From NCBI GenBank assembly GCA_016782645.1, contig JADHYC010000005.1, positions 1 through 59,796 on the forward strand: a stretch of 59,796 nt of DNA, given 5' to 3'. This stretch comes from Fidelibacterota bacterium (lineage in GTDB: Bacteria > Fidelibacterota > UBA2242). A program made the position numbers and the translations under genes. The notes under the pieces are model-generated. The model saw only the letters and a list, made by a program, of their open reading frames with translations, did not search any database and was not told where the DNA came from. Below are positions 26,237 through 35,621 of the stretch, piece by piece. Position 1 is the stretch's first letter, and each line of letters begins with the position of its first letter.

Positions 26237-27553
26237 ATGCGAAAAGTTCTTATAACCATTTTATTCATTATTTCAATTGCTATATCGGGGGAGAAAAAAT
26301 TAACTCTTGGTGATTGTATTCAGATAGCGCTTGAAAAAAATCCAGAAATGAGTATTGCAAACAAGCAGTTAAAGGCTGTACAAGAGGGAGTTAAGGCCTC
26401 TTATGGAGGAACTCAAAATACAGGTGGTATTCTACCGTATATATCAACTAATTATTCAGTAAGACAGGATATATTAGGTCCGACTGATATGCCACGTGTC
26501 ACTGGGCAACAAGTAATTGGCGGTGATACTACAACATATTATTATAATGCTAACATAAATTTACATCAAAATATTTATGATGGTGGTAAGTGGTGGAACA
26601 GTATTAAACTGGCAAAGAATACGTATAAAGGGGCTGTTGTTGATAGAGACCTGACTCGACAATTAATGATAGTGAATGTTACTGAAAAATTTTACGATGT
26701 CTTGAAGGCTCAGGAGTTATTAAAGGTTTATAGTAAATCGCTTGAAAATAGCCAGGAGCAGTTAAAGAAAACCAGAGAACTGCATAGAATTGGGCAGGTT
26801 GCAAAAAAGGACCTTTTTAAAGCACAAGTACGTGAAGGAAATGACAGGCTTAATGTTATTCAACAAAAATCGATGCTTAAATCCGCAATATCGGATTTAA
26901 GTATTGCAATGGGTTTGGCTCCAAATGAACATTTGGAAGTTTATGAAAAGACATACCAAAAACCTGAAAGCATTGATCCCGGAACTGCTGAGCGGCGAGC
27001 CTTTGAAAATAACCTGGAGCTTAATTCACTAACTGCTCAGAAGCAGTCAGCCTTTTTAAATTACAAAATTGCAAAAGGTGACAGATATCCTACTTTGTCC
27101 TCCTCGTTTTCTTATTCTCGTGGTGGTTCAGAATTATCAAGGACCTACTCGGAGTTGGATAAATGGTGGAATACCTCTTTAAATTTGAATTTAAGTTACC
27201 CATTATTTGATGGTTTTCGAAGGAAGACAAATATCCAACAGAAGTTATTGAACTACAAAATTTATAATGATCAAATAGAAAAAAAGAAAATGGATATTCA
27301 GAATCTTGTTCAAAACTTGCTTCTTGCTCTGGAAACATACAAGGAGATGATAGAAATAAATGAGCTGAATATCCAATCAGCACAGGAGGATCTACGCTTG
27401 GCGCAGGAAATGTATCGTTTAAATTCTGCAACACTTTTGGAAGTTTTAGATGCACAGGTGGAATTGACCCGCGCTCGTGGAAACCTGGTTACAACTAAAT
27501 ACGATGCAAAAATTGCAGAGGTTCAATTGGCTTTAGTTATGGGGATCCTATAA
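26237..27553 (+). CDS. TolC family outer-membrane efflux protein
   Basis: A 438-residue outer-membrane channel protein. A signal peptide (1-18, ending AISG) precedes two TolC repeats, each with long coiled-coil helices, for example LTLGDCIQIALEKNPEMSIA and ERRAFENNLELNSLTAQKQS. The C-terminal half ends in the typical LLEVLDAQVELTRARGNLV. It trimerises to a tunnel that an adaptor and an inner-membrane pump dock on to, and both are encoded next. It is 21 bases before the adaptor gene. Confidence 0.92.
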   Translation: MRKVLITILFIISIAISGEKKLTLGDCIQIALEKNPEMSIANKQLKAVQEGVKASYGGTQNTGGILPYISTNYSVRQDILGPTDMPRVTGQQVIGGDTTTYYYNANINLHQNIYDGGKWWNSIKLAKNTYKGAVVDRDLTRQLMIVNVTEKFYDVLKAQELLKVYSKSLENSQEQLKKTRELHRIGQVAKKDLFKAQVREGNDRLNVIQQKSMLKSAISDLSIAMGLAPNEHLEVYEKTYQKPESIDPGTAERRAFENNLELNSLTAQKQSAFLNYKIAKGDRYPTLSSSFSYSRGGSELSRTYSELDKWWNTSLNLNLSYPLFDGFRRKTNIQQKLLNYKIYNDQIEKKKMDIQNLVQNLLLALETYKEMIEINELNIQSAQEDLRLAQEMYRLNSATLLEVLDAQVELTRARGNLVTTKYDAKIAEVQLALVMGIL

Positions 27554-27574
27554 AAAATAGTTGAGGTTATTATA

Positions 27575-28870
27575 ATGAAGAAAAAAAATAGGAAGAAAAT
27601 TGTAATCCTGATAGTTGTGTTCATTATTATTGGTATTTTTATTGTATTTAATTCTATAAAGGATAAAGAGAAGCCCATTCCTGTGCAGACAGATAAAGTC
27701 ATACGGGATAGAATAGTCCAAACTGTAAACGCTTCGGGTTCTCTTATTCCTATAACTCAGGTAAAAATTAGTGCTAATGTTAGTGCCAGAATTATAAATA
27801 TTGCTATTAAGGAGGGTGATACTGTCAAGCAGGGTGATCTTTTAGTGGAACTTGATAGAACTCAATATGAAGCTGCTTATGAAAGAGCACTTTCAGTTGT
27901 AGGCTCAAATAAAGCGAACAGGAAAAAGGTAAAAAGTGATTTAAAGAGGATTAAAGCTCTCTATGATAATGATCTAACTTCTGAAGCAGAATTGGAAGCC
28001 GCAATTGCGCAGAATGAGCTTGCTATGAGCCAGGTGGTTCAATCAGAGGCAATGCTCAAGCAGGCGCTTGATGATCTTAATAAAACTCGCATTGAAGCTC
28101 CAATGGACGGCATCGTTACGAGTCTCCGGAAGGAAATAGGGGAGATAGCTCTTGGGTCTGTATTTCAGGAGGATGTAATATTAGTCATTTCCGATATGTC
28201 TAAAATGAAAGTCAAAGTAGAAGTGGATGAAACCGATGTGGTTAATGTTAATATTGGCGATACATCAAATATTGAAATTGATGCTATCCCCGATACTGTT
28301 TTTAAGGGTGTAGTATCAGAAATTGCACACAGTGCAACAACACGTGGACTTGGCACACAAGAACAGGTTACAAATTTTGAGGTTGAAATCTCTGTTATCG
28401 GTCAGGACTTTCGCTTCCGCCCGGGTATGTCTTCAACCGTTGATATTATCACCGAACTTCGAGATAGCGCTATTGTCGTTCCTATTCAATCATTAACGGT
28501 ACGTAAACCTGAAATATTGGAGGGTGAAGATAAGTCTGGGGAAGGAGAAAAGCCCGAAGTTCGACGCTCAACTGAAAAAAAAGTTACTTTAGAAAAGGGA
28601 AAAAGTGAAGAAGTAGTATTTATAGTAAAACATCCGATTAGTGAAGATAATCCTAAAAAGACATTTTTAAAAAAGAAAGCAGATCCGAGAGCTGAACAAC
28701 GAGCTGTAAAAATAGGTATTAGTAGTGATACGCATTTTGAAATAATAAAGGGCTTGGAAGAGGGTGAAGAAATTGTAGTTGGAAGTTATAAGGCAATTAG
28801 TAAAGAATTAGAGGACGATTCTTCACTTAAGATAACGAAAAAAAGCAAAGAGAAGGGGAAAAGAAAATGA
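27575..28870 (+). CDS. Periplasmic adaptor subunit of an ABC exporter (MacA/HlyD-like)
   Basis: A 431-residue membrane-fusion protein. One N-terminal membrane helix (9-26) leads to a biotinyl-lipoyl half-motif (VSARIINIAIKEGDTVKQGD), a coiled-coil hairpin (about 100-165) and the second half (RIEAPMDGIVTSLRKEIGE), then a beta-barrel and membrane-proximal domain. A charged insert (about 305-375, rich in Lys and Glu) near the C-terminus is unusual. In MacAB-type pumps the adaptor links an FtsX-like permease to TolC. The stop overlaps the next gene by four bases. Confidence 0.92.
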   Translation: MKKKNRKKIVILIVVFIIIGIFIVFNSIKDKEKPIPVQTDKVIRDRIVQTVNASGSLIPITQVKISANVSARIINIAIKEGDTVKQGDLLVELDRTQYEAAYERALSVVGSNKANRKKVKSDLKRIKALYDNDLTSEAELEAAIAQNELAMSQVVQSEAMLKQALDDLNKTRIEAPMDGIVTSLRKEIGEIALGSVFQEDVILVISDMSKMKVKVEVDETDVVNVNIGDTSNIEIDAIPDTVFKGVVSEIAHSATTRGLGTQEQVTNFEVEISVIGQDFRFRPGMSSTVDIITELRDSAIVVPIQSLTVRKPEILEGEDKSGEGEKPEVRRSTEKKVTLEKGKSEEVVFIVKHPISEDNPKKTFLKKKADPRAEQRAVKIGISSDTHFEIIKGLEEGEEIVVGSYKAISKELEDDSSLKITKKSKEKGKRK

Positions 28871-29859
28871 AACGAATCTTATCATTAATATTGATACTAA
28901 TAGTCGGAGCGTTTTTGTTTGCAAGTGATAATAATGATGGAGCTAATTTTTCTGAAAAGTTATTTGCACAATTAGAACAAGACAAATTAACAGTCACTGG
29001 TGAGGATGTTGAACCGGAAATTACTAAAGAGCAAGATCAAGACACTTTGGTTACAGATGAAAAAGAGGAAGAAGAGTGGGAAGAAGAAGAGTATGGTATG
29101 ACTTTATGGGATTTTTTATCAAAGGCTTCTGATTCATATGTAGAGAAATTTTTAGAGGATTCGGATTTTAACCGCCGTGGCTATAAACAAGAGAAGCGAA
29201 AACGCGGCTATTTTAGATTTGGCGCTGGCGGTTGGGATGCTTATATGCTGCCTCTGAATGTAGATAATATTAATTCCAAGCTCTCTGGTGTAGTTCAGAT
29301 TGATGAATTTGATAGTGAGATGTTTCTAAATGGTGGCGGAGGCTGGGGATATCTGAGTAAAAAACTAAGAGTAGGTGGAATTGGATTCAGTGGAGCAGTT
29401 GTTTCGGATGGTCAGAAAGATGATATTGGAAAGGAAGTCACGCTCAGGATAAGTTCTGGAGGAGTTACCATTGACAGAGTTTTTCACCCGTTGAACAAAT
29501 CGGAAATTTATGTAGGGGCAATGATCGGTGGTGGAACCGCTTCGCTAAAATTCGTTCAGTGGACAGGTCCGTTGAAATGGAAAAAACTGTGGGACGATGG
29601 TTATAGTAAAACTGATACAACCGGGCACGATTTTTATGATTATAAGACGGAGATAAAAAGCCGTTTCATTACTTTAGTTCCAACGATAGGTGTTAGATAT
29701 AACATTTTACGATGGTGTGCGATCGGTGCAAATGTAGGATATCTTTATACTATGATTGATAACGATGGCTGGAAAATGGGTGGCAAGCGAGTTAACGATG
29801 TTCCTAAAATTGATTTTTCAAACATTTTTTATCGTGTTAATATCTATTTTGGCGGATAG
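28867..29859 (+). CDS. Unknown outer-membrane-like protein 1, with acidic N-terminal region
   Basis: A 330-residue protein of no family I recognise. A signal peptide (1-19, LLFAS type) is followed by about 80 mostly acidic residues (EEEEWEEEEYG and similar) and then a glycine-rich half of alternating strands (GYFRFGAGGWDAYMLP, MFLNGGGGWGYLSKKLRVGG, GAMIGGGTASLKF) ending in Phe-rich FYRVNIYFGG. That is the look of a small outer-membrane beta-barrel. The barrel half is clearly paralogous to the next gene; the acidic segment is not. Its position inside the exporter operon suggests an accessory role, which is inference. Confidence 0.65.
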   Translation: MKRILSLILILIVGAFLFASDNNDGANFSEKLFAQLEQDKLTVTGEDVEPEITKEQDQDTLVTDEKEEEEWEEEEYGMTLWDFLSKASDSYVEKFLEDSDFNRRGYKQEKRKRGYFRFGAGGWDAYMLPLNVDNINSKLSGVVQIDEFDSEMFLNGGGGWGYLSKKLRVGGIGFSGAVVSDGQKDDIGKEVTLRISSGGVTIDRVFHPLNKSEIYVGAMIGGGTASLKFVQWTGPLKWKKLWDDGYSKTDTTGHDFYDYKTEIKSRFITLVPTIGVRYNILRWCAIGANVGYLYTMIDNDGWKMGGKRVNDVPKIDFSNIFYRVNIYFGG

Positions 29860-29944
29860 TAGATTGTATTAAACAATTACATAATGTTTATTATTAGGCT
29901 ATATGCTCTTAAAGAGCTATTGGTCAAGGAGAAAGGAGAATGAA

Positions 29945-30703
29945 ATGAAAAGAAGTATATCTGTTCTATTGATTTTATTGATAGGAAGCTCTCTGTTTGC
30001 TTTCGATAAAGATGATGACTGGAAAAGCAGGCGGAAACGCGGATTTTTCAGAGGTGGTGCTGGTGGATTTGATGTCTATATGCTGCCACTAAAAGTTGGT
30101 GCGGTTAACACTAAACTTAGTGACGTTATCGGAATTGGAGAATTCAATGATAATATGTTCCTCACCGGCGGTGGTGGTTGGGGATATGTAGGTAAAAGTA
30201 TCAGAATAGGTGGTATGGGTTTTGGTGGATTTGCTGTTTCTGAAGGCGCCCCTGATCCCGGTCAAATTCAAAAGGAAATCACTCTCAGTTTAGGTTTTGG
30301 CGGATTTCTAATTGAAAAATCATTCCACCCGTTTAATAATTCAGAAATTTACTTTGGAACGATGATAGGGGGTGGATCGGCTTCACTTGAATTAATACAG
30401 TGGAGTGGACCCTCAAGCTGGAATGATGTATGGAAGGGTTATTCAATTGATACAATTATTGATACCACGAATAACTATTATGATTATAAGATAGAATTGC
30501 AAAGCGAATTTTTCGCGTTAATGCCGACAATAGGTTTCCGGTATAATATCTTTCGCTGGTGTGCAGTAGGTGTTAATGTTGGTTATTTGTATACGCATAT
30601 GGACCAGAGGGGATGGAAGTCGGAAGGTAGAAGGATTAGTAATGTTCCTAAGATAGATTTCTCTAATACAGTTTACCGGTTTAATGTCTATTTCGGTGGA
30701 TAA
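29945..30703 (+). CDS. Unknown outer-membrane-like protein 2, paralogue of the preceding gene
   Basis: A 252-residue secreted protein from the ATG at 29945, which has AAGGAGAAAGGAGA just upstream; the frame opens at 29903 but that part is not a signal peptide. After cleavage near SLFA the sequence runs parallel to protein 1: [75 protein letters not shown] and a closing YRFNVYFGG. It lacks the acidic region. Its stop overlaps the ATG of the ABC ATPase gene by one base, which ties it to the exporter operon. Confidence 0.65.
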   Translation: MKRSISVLLILLIGSSLFAFDKDDDWKSRRKRGFFRGGAGGFDVYMLPLKVGAVNTKLSDVIGIGEFNDNMFLTGGGGWGYVGKSIRIGGMGFGGFAVSEGAPDPGQIQKEITLSLGFGGFLIEKSFHPFNNSEIYFGTMIGGGSASLELIQWSGPSSWNDVWKGYSIDTIIDTTNNYYDYKIELQSEFFALMPTIGFRYNIFRWCAVGVNVGYLYTHMDQRGWKSEGRRISNVPKIDFSNTVYRFNVYFGG

Positions 30704-31395
30704 TGGATGCTCTAATAAATCTTAAAGATATAGTTAAAACATATCAAGTTGGTACTGTGGAGGTCCATGCCCTAAGAGGTGTGGATCTTCAGATCCAACG
30801 TAATGAGTATATTTCGATAATGGGACCTTCAGGTTCAGGCAAATCAACTCTGATGAATATAATTGGATGTCTGGATTCACCAACTTCGGGAAGATATGAA
30901 TTAGAAAGTACTCCGGTTCATGAGATGGACGATAATCAGCTCGCAGAAATTAGAAACAGAAAAATAGGGTTTGTTTTTCAGACATTTAATCTTCTTCCTA
31001 GGGCGAGTGCTTTGCACAACGTGGAACTTCCACTGATTTATAGTGGTGTTTCTGCATCAAAGCGAAAAGTAATTGCTGAGGAAGCATTGGATAAGGTGGG
31101 ACTTTCTGACAGAAAGAATCACCGTCCCAATGAACTCTCAGGTGGGCAGCGCCAGCGCGTAGCTATTGCAAGGGCGCTGGTTAATAATCCTTCACTCATT
31201 TTGGCTGATGAGCCCACTGGTAACCTGGACTCGAAAACTGGTGAAGAGATCATGAGAGTATTTGGTAAGCTCAATGAAGCCGGAAATACAATCATTGTCG
31301 TTACACATGAGAAATATATTGCTGATCAGGCTAGTCGTATAGTCCGTATTCTTGATGGAAATATTGCTGATGATTTACAATTGGAAGAGAATTGA
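30703..31395 (+). CDS. ABC transporter ATP-binding protein, MacB/LolD type
   Basis: A 230-residue ATPase. Walker A is GPSGSGKST, the signature is [15 protein letters not shown], Walker B is [17 protein letters not shown] (the 'EPTGNLDS' form of the MacB/LolD/FtsE group) and the switch His is in VTHEKY. It powers the two FtsX-like permeases encoded next. Its stop overlaps the first permease start (TTGA). Confidence 0.95.
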   Translation: MDALINLKDIVKTYQVGTVEVHALRGVDLQIQRNEYISIMGPSGSGKSTLMNIIGCLDSPTSGRYELESTPVHEMDDNQLAEIRNRKIGFVFQTFNLLPRASALHNVELPLIYSGVSASKRKVIAEEALDKVGLSDRKNHRPNELSGGQRQRVAIARALVNNPSLILADEPTGNLDSKTGEEIMRVFGKLNEAGNTIIVVTHEKYIADQASRIVRILDGNIADDLQLEEN

Positions 31396-32621
31396 TTTCC
31401 TTTTTTATTAGACTCTGGGAAAATATTCTTATTGCTGTTCGAGCTCTTGCTCAAAACAAGATGAGAACTATACTTACCACTCTTGGAATAATCATCGGTG
31501 TACTAACTGTTGTCTCAGTAGCCTCGATTATTGAGGGATTGAACAAAGGCTTTGCCAGTCAAATCGCAAGCATTGGAAGTAATACGATATATGTGCAGAA
31601 GTATCCCTGGGTTGCCGGGAGAGATTGGTTTAAGTATCGTAATCGTCCTAATATTACAATGAAAGACGCTAAGTATATTCAAGAACGTATGAAAAATGCT
31701 GAAGCAATAGCACCGGCAACAAGTACAAGGCGGAGTATAAAATATAGGAATAATTCACTTACTGCCATTGGTGTCAGTGGTGTAACAATGGAGACGGAAA
31801 AAATTGAAGGTTATAACATTGATGAGGGACGGTACTTTGCTCCCTTAGAAATCGCAAAAAATAAAAATAGTGTAGTTATAGGTTACGAAATAAAAGATAA
31901 ACTTTTCAAGAACCGATATCCTATTGGTGAAAAGATTAGAATCGGGACTATTTCATACACTGTTATTGGTGTAATGGAAAAAAGGGGTAGTATATTGGGG
32001 CATAATCTTGATTCAGGGGTATATGTACCTGTTGGGTCTATATTCAGGAATTTCGGATTCCATAGAAGTATACAAATAATGGTAAGAGTAAAAGATCCAT
32101 CTATGATAGAACCAGCTATGGATGAGCTCCGTTTTTTAATGAGGGTATCAAGAAAGTTAAAGCCTCATGAGGAAGATAATTTTTCTATTAATCAACAAGA
32201 AGTTCTTACTGATATGTATAAAAAACTTACCGGAGGATTGTATACTGCTGCTATAGGGATTGGTATGCTTTCACTGCTTGTCGGAGGTATAGGAATTATG
32301 AACATTATGCTGGTTTCTGTCGCTGAAAGAAGAAGAGAAATTGGAGTACGTAAAGCTTTAGGTGCCAAACGAGTCACAATAACATTTCAATTTATAATTG
32401 AGTCGGTAATTATCTGTACTATTGGAGGTATTATAGCGATTTTAATTAGTTATCTGTTTTCAGTTTTAATTGATAAGGTTACACCTTTCCCATCTTCGGT
32501 GCCTTTATGGTCTGTCTTAATGGGCTTGGGTTTTTCTACCTTTGTTGGTCTCTTTTTTGGTATTTATCCCGCTCGTCAAGCAGCCAAACTCAATCCTATA
32601 GAATGTTTACATTATGAATAA
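31392..32621 (+). CDS. ABC transporter permease 1, MacB/FtsX type
   Basis: A 409-residue permease with the MacB topology: an N-terminal helix ([18 protein letters not shown]), a large periplasmic MacB_PCD domain, and three C-terminal helices starting at [20 protein letters not shown] with the [12 protein letters not shown] cytoplasmic loop. It starts with TTG overlapping the ATPase stop. Unlike E. coli MacB, the ATPase is a separate polypeptide. The cargo is unknown. Confidence 0.93.
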   Translation: MISFFIRLWENILIAVRALAQNKMRTILTTLGIIIGVLTVVSVASIIEGLNKGFASQIASIGSNTIYVQKYPWVAGRDWFKYRNRPNITMKDAKYIQERMKNAEAIAPATSTRRSIKYRNNSLTAIGVSGVTMETEKIEGYNIDEGRYFAPLEIAKNKNSVVIGYEIKDKLFKNRYPIGEKIRIGTISYTVIGVMEKRGSILGHNLDSGVYVPVGSIFRNFGFHRSIQIMVRVKDPSMIEPAMDELRFLMRVSRKLKPHEEDNFSINQQEVLTDMYKKLTGGLYTAAIGIGMLSLLVGGIGIMNIMLVSVAERRREIGVRKALGAKRVTITFQFIIESVIICTIGGIIAILISYLFSVLIDKVTPFPSSVPLWSVLMGLGFSTFVGLFFGIYPARQAAKLNPIECLHYE

Positions 32622-32649
32622 AAAAACATTATATAGAGAAATGATTATA

Positions 32650-32720
32650 AAACTTAAGTTAAGTTCGATTGAAAGGTCGGTGGATTTATTGAAGGATTTT
32701 GTTATCGGCTTGACTCAAGT
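32650..32720. repeat. Inverted-repeat element, family 2, copy 2
   Basis: AAACTTAAGTTAAGTTCG (32650-32667) pairs with GGCTTGACTCAAGT (32707-32720) over 14 bases with four transitions. It lies in the 131-base gap between the two permease genes, inside the exporter operon, so it may be transcribed. Confidence 0.65.
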
Positions 32721-32752
32721 ATCAATTTTAAATAAATCTCAATCGAGTTATT

Positions 32753-33976
32753 ATGAATTTTGAAGAAGGATTAAGACTCGCTTATCAAACAGTAAAAAGT
32801 AATAAACTTCGGACGTTTCTGACGACACTTGGTATTGTTATCGGAGTGATGGCAGTGATAGGGATGATGTCAATTATTGATGCTCTTGAAAGGCATATGA
32901 CACAAACTTTATCTGCTGTTGGGGGAAGTGTCTTTTGGGTTCAGAAATATCCTGCGGTGCGGATTGGTCATTTAGATAGAAAATATAGGAATCGTAAAAA
33001 TATAACAGTCGAGCATGCACGTGCAGTAAAGCGCCTGGCTAAAGCTGTAGGAGCAGTTTCTCCTGAGTTTTATACTTTGGGTAAGCAAATAAAGTATAAA
33101 GATGAATCAACAAATCCCAATATTATTATATATGGTGGAGATGAAAATTGGGCAGAGGTAAACGATCGGTATATCAGTGAAGGACGGCTTTTTATTAAAG
33201 AGGATATATATCATAAAAGATATGTTGCAGTCATAGGCAGTGACATTGTAGAGAAATTATTTCCTTTTTCTTATCCAGTTGGTGAAAGAATTAAGATTGG
33301 GAACATCAGATTCGAAGTTGTAGGTGTAATTGATAAAAAAGGTGAAATATTTGGAAATACTCAGGATAACCTGGTCACAATTCCTTATTCCACATTTAGA
33401 AAAGTATTTGGTACAAAACGTACTATCAATATTGGTATTAAAGCAAAAAGCGTAGAACTAATTCCTGAAGCAATTGACCAGACTATATCGGCATTACGTA
33501 TTGCTAGAAAGGTACCACCCGGTGCAGAAAATGACTTTGAGATTGTTACTCAAGACTCTATTATGGATACCCTGAAAAATTTAACTGGATTTGTCTTTAT
33601 TGCTGCAGTTGTAATATGCGGAATATCACTTCTTGTAGGCGGTATTGGAATTATGAATATTATGTTGGTTTCTGTAACTGAGCGAACCAGAGAAATAGGG
33701 ATCAGAAAAGCTATCGGTGCAAAGCGCAAACACATATTATTCCAGTTTATGACTGAATCGATAGGTATTTGTATTTTTGGTGGAATAATAGGAGTTATTT
33801 TAGGCGTTGTTGTCGGACTTTTTATAAGTGCAGCATTAAAACTACCACCAACAATACCAGTATGGTCTATTTTCCTTGGCTTAGGGTTTTCATTGCTTAT
33901 AGGTGTAGTGTTTGGAGTTTATCCAGCTATGAAAGCGGCTCGACTTGATCCTATTGAAGCGTTAAGGCATGAATAA
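32753..33976 (+). CDS. ABC transporter permease 2, MacB/FtsX type
   Basis: A 407-residue paralogue of permease 1 with the same plan: [20 protein letters not shown], a periplasmic domain, and [20 protein letters not shown] followed by [12 protein letters not shown]. The pair may form a heterodimer with two copies of the ATPase; two different permeases instead of one MacB homodimer is a common but poorly studied variant. It ends the operon. Confidence 0.93.
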   Translation: MNFEEGLRLAYQTVKSNKLRTFLTTLGIVIGVMAVIGMMSIIDALERHMTQTLSAVGGSVFWVQKYPAVRIGHLDRKYRNRKNITVEHARAVKRLAKAVGAVSPEFYTLGKQIKYKDESTNPNIIIYGGDENWAEVNDRYISEGRLFIKEDIYHKRYVAVIGSDIVEKLFPFSYPVGERIKIGNIRFEVVGVIDKKGEIFGNTQDNLVTIPYSTFRKVFGTKRTINIGIKAKSVELIPEAIDQTISALRIARKVPPGAENDFEIVTQDSIMDTLKNLTGFVFIAAVVICGISLLVGGIGIMNIMLVSVTERTREIGIRKAIGAKRKHILFQFMTESIGICIFGGIIGVILGVVVGLFISAALKLPPTIPVWSIFLGLGFSLLIGVVFGVYPAMKAARLDPIEALRHE

Positions 33977-33977
33977 T

Positions 33978-34058
33978 ACAAACCAATTTCCGCAAACAGA
34001 ATTTCCGGTTTAAAATCCGTCTACTAATGGACTACTGAAGGAGATAAATTGGTTTTGT
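33978..34058. repeat. Inverted repeat at the end of the exporter operon
   Basis: ACAAACCAATTT (33978-33989) and AAATTGGTTTTGT (34046-34058) are inverse with one extra base. The spacing of 56 bases is long for a terminator, and no T-run follows directly. Confidence 0.6.
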
Positions 34059-34086
34059 AGTTGTAGCAGGAGATATCTCCTACCAC

Positions 34087-34369
34087 TTAGTTACTAAGGA
34101 GAGCGTTTAACGGGTTACACCATCTTGAATATCAAACAAGGAATGTCCACCCGCTGGCGGATTGATTTTTTACCAAAGGCACTCCTACGGAAGAAGTAAA
34201 ATTCATTATTCGAAAATTGATGTTCCCTATCTGACGGCAGGCAGGCTTGTTCATTATTCAAACTATTCTAAAGGATTTTAATGGATTACATCATAGACAA
34301 TAAAAATAGGATAAAACTGAAGGTAAATTCACCACAAAATGTAATCAATAAATAGTACTCATTAGTAAG
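34087..34369. repeat. Dispersed repeat, family 3, copy B with nested palindromic insertion
   Basis: The outer parts match copy A at 15758-15918. The insertion of about 120 bases (34141-34262) is bounded by TTGAATATCAAACAAG and CTTGTTCATTATTCAA, which are inverse at 14 of 16 bases. Copy A has a single TTGAATAATGAACAAG there. The insertion itself contains a GCAGGCAGGC palindrome fragment and a CCGCTGGCGG, so three layers are nested. Confidence 0.8.
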
Positions 34370-34551
34370 CATTAATTGTCGCAACCAATTTCAACACTCT
34401 AAAATAATAAATTTCCTCTATTAATAGAAATAAAACGAACAAATCAATTTCTGTGAAGGCAATTTTGTTTTGTGGCAAAATTTTTGCTATCGCTTCGCTT
34501 GATTTACCGTAGCAAAATCTGTAAATTGATCCGATAAAAACGATCAGTGAG

Positions 34552-34881
34552 ATGGGGAATATGGGAGTAGATGAAAAAACAGTAGAGAAAATAGCGGGTT
34601 TAGCAAAACTTTCTTTTACAGATGAAGAAAAGGAAAAATATACAGTGCAACTTGGTCAAATACTTGAATACATGAAGAAATTGAATGAGGTAGATACAGA
34701 AAATATTAAACCGCTGTCACATGTTCAGAAAGTTACTAATGTATTTCGAGAAGATAAAAATTTTCCATCTCTGAAAAAAGAAGATGCACTTAAAAACACT
34801 CCTGAAGTCCAGGGTTCGTATTTACGTGTTCCGAAAGTTATTTCTGATGGACCTACACCGGGAAAGGACACAACTAAATGA
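34552..34881 (+). CDS. gatC: Asp-tRNA(Asn)/Glu-tRNA(Gln) amidotransferase subunit C
   Basis: A 109-residue GatC that stabilises the GatAB amidotransferase, which converts misacylated Glu-tRNA-Gln or Asp-tRNA-Asn. The pattern VEKIAGLAKLSFTDEEKEKY, LGQILEYMKKLNEVDTENIK and PLSHV is typical. The start may be the ATG at 34552 or at 34561; the second has GGGGAAT before it. gatA and gatB are not in the window. It overlaps kdsB by four bases and opens the Kdo/LPS operon. Confidence 0.93.
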   Translation: MGNMGVDEKTVEKIAGLAKLSFTDEEKEKYTVQLGQILEYMKKLNEVDTENIKPLSHVQKVTNVFREDKNFPSLKKEDALKNTPEVQGSYLRVPKVISDGPTPGKDTTK

Positions 34882-35621
34882 ATGTTCTTGGAGTTATTCC
34901 TGCTCGGTATAATTCTACCAGATTGCCTGGTAAGCCTTTGAAAGTTTTAAATGGGAAATCGCTTATCCAGAGAGTTTATGAAAATGCATTGAAAAGCAAA
35001 CTTATTAATGAACTTGTGGTGGCAACCGATGATGAACGGATATTTAAGCATGTAAAATCTTTTGGCGGGAAAAGTGTTCTAACTCCATCGTATTTACCTT
35101 CCGGCACTGACCGGGCTGCTTATGTAGCAAAGTTATACGGTTGTGATATCATTGCTAATGTACAGGGCGATGAACCTTTCCTTTCATGCGAAGTAATTGA
35201 TGATTGTATAAAAGCTCTCATAGATAATGATAATTTGCTTGTTAGCACAGCAGCTCACTCCGGGATTAGGGAAGCAGAATTAGCTGATCCTAACACTGTT
35301 AAAGTATTGGTCAATCGGACAAGCGAAGCAATTTACTTCAGTCGTCAAGATATTCCATACATCAGATTGAATGGCATTTTAATCGCTGATCATCCTGCGC
35401 TTATACATATTGGTATATATGTTTATCGTAAGGACTTTTTGTTGAGATTTATCGGAATGCCCGTTTCTAAGCTGGAACGATTGGAACAGCTGGAGCAGCT
35501 TAGAATTTTGGAAAATGGTTATAAAATAAAAGTTATAATAACAGACAAAGATTCTTTTGGTATTGATACTCCCGAAGATTTAGGAAAAGCTGAGAATATA
35601 TTACAAAAAAATAGTGACTGA
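34878..35621 (+). CDS. kdsB: 3-deoxy-manno-octulosonate cytidylyltransferase (CMP-Kdo synthetase)
   Basis: A 247-residue nucleotidyltransferase that activates Kdo with CTP. It has the N-terminal IPARYNSTRLPGKPL, then NVQGDEPF with the metal Asp, and HIGIYVYRKDFL, all KdsB signatures. It sits directly before pyrG, whose product CTP is its co-substrate, and the two genes overlap by eight bases. Confidence 0.95.
   Translation: MNVLGVIPARYNSTRLPGKPLKVLNGKSLIQRVYENALKSKLINELVVATDDERIFKHVKSFGGKSVLTPSYLPSGTDRAAYVAKLYGCDIIANVQGDEPFLSCEVIDDCIKALIDNDNLLVSTAAHSGIREAELADPNTVKVLVNRTSEAIYFSRQDIPYIRLNGILIADHPALIHIGIYVYRKDFLLRFIGMPVSKLERLEQLEQLRILENGYKIKVIITDKDSFGIDTPEDLGKAENILQKNSD

Larger units (their letters stand above)
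33977..34551. other. Repeat-filled intergenic region between exporter and gatC operons
   Basis: There is no gene. In order it holds a long-spaced inverted repeat (33978-34058), copy B of the 160-bp dispersed repeat with a nested insertion (34087-34369), and an AT-rich stretch that must contain the gatC operon promoter. The stretch near 34478-34512 also has loosely inverted TTTTTGCTA / TAGCAAAAT arms. Confidence 0.65.
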
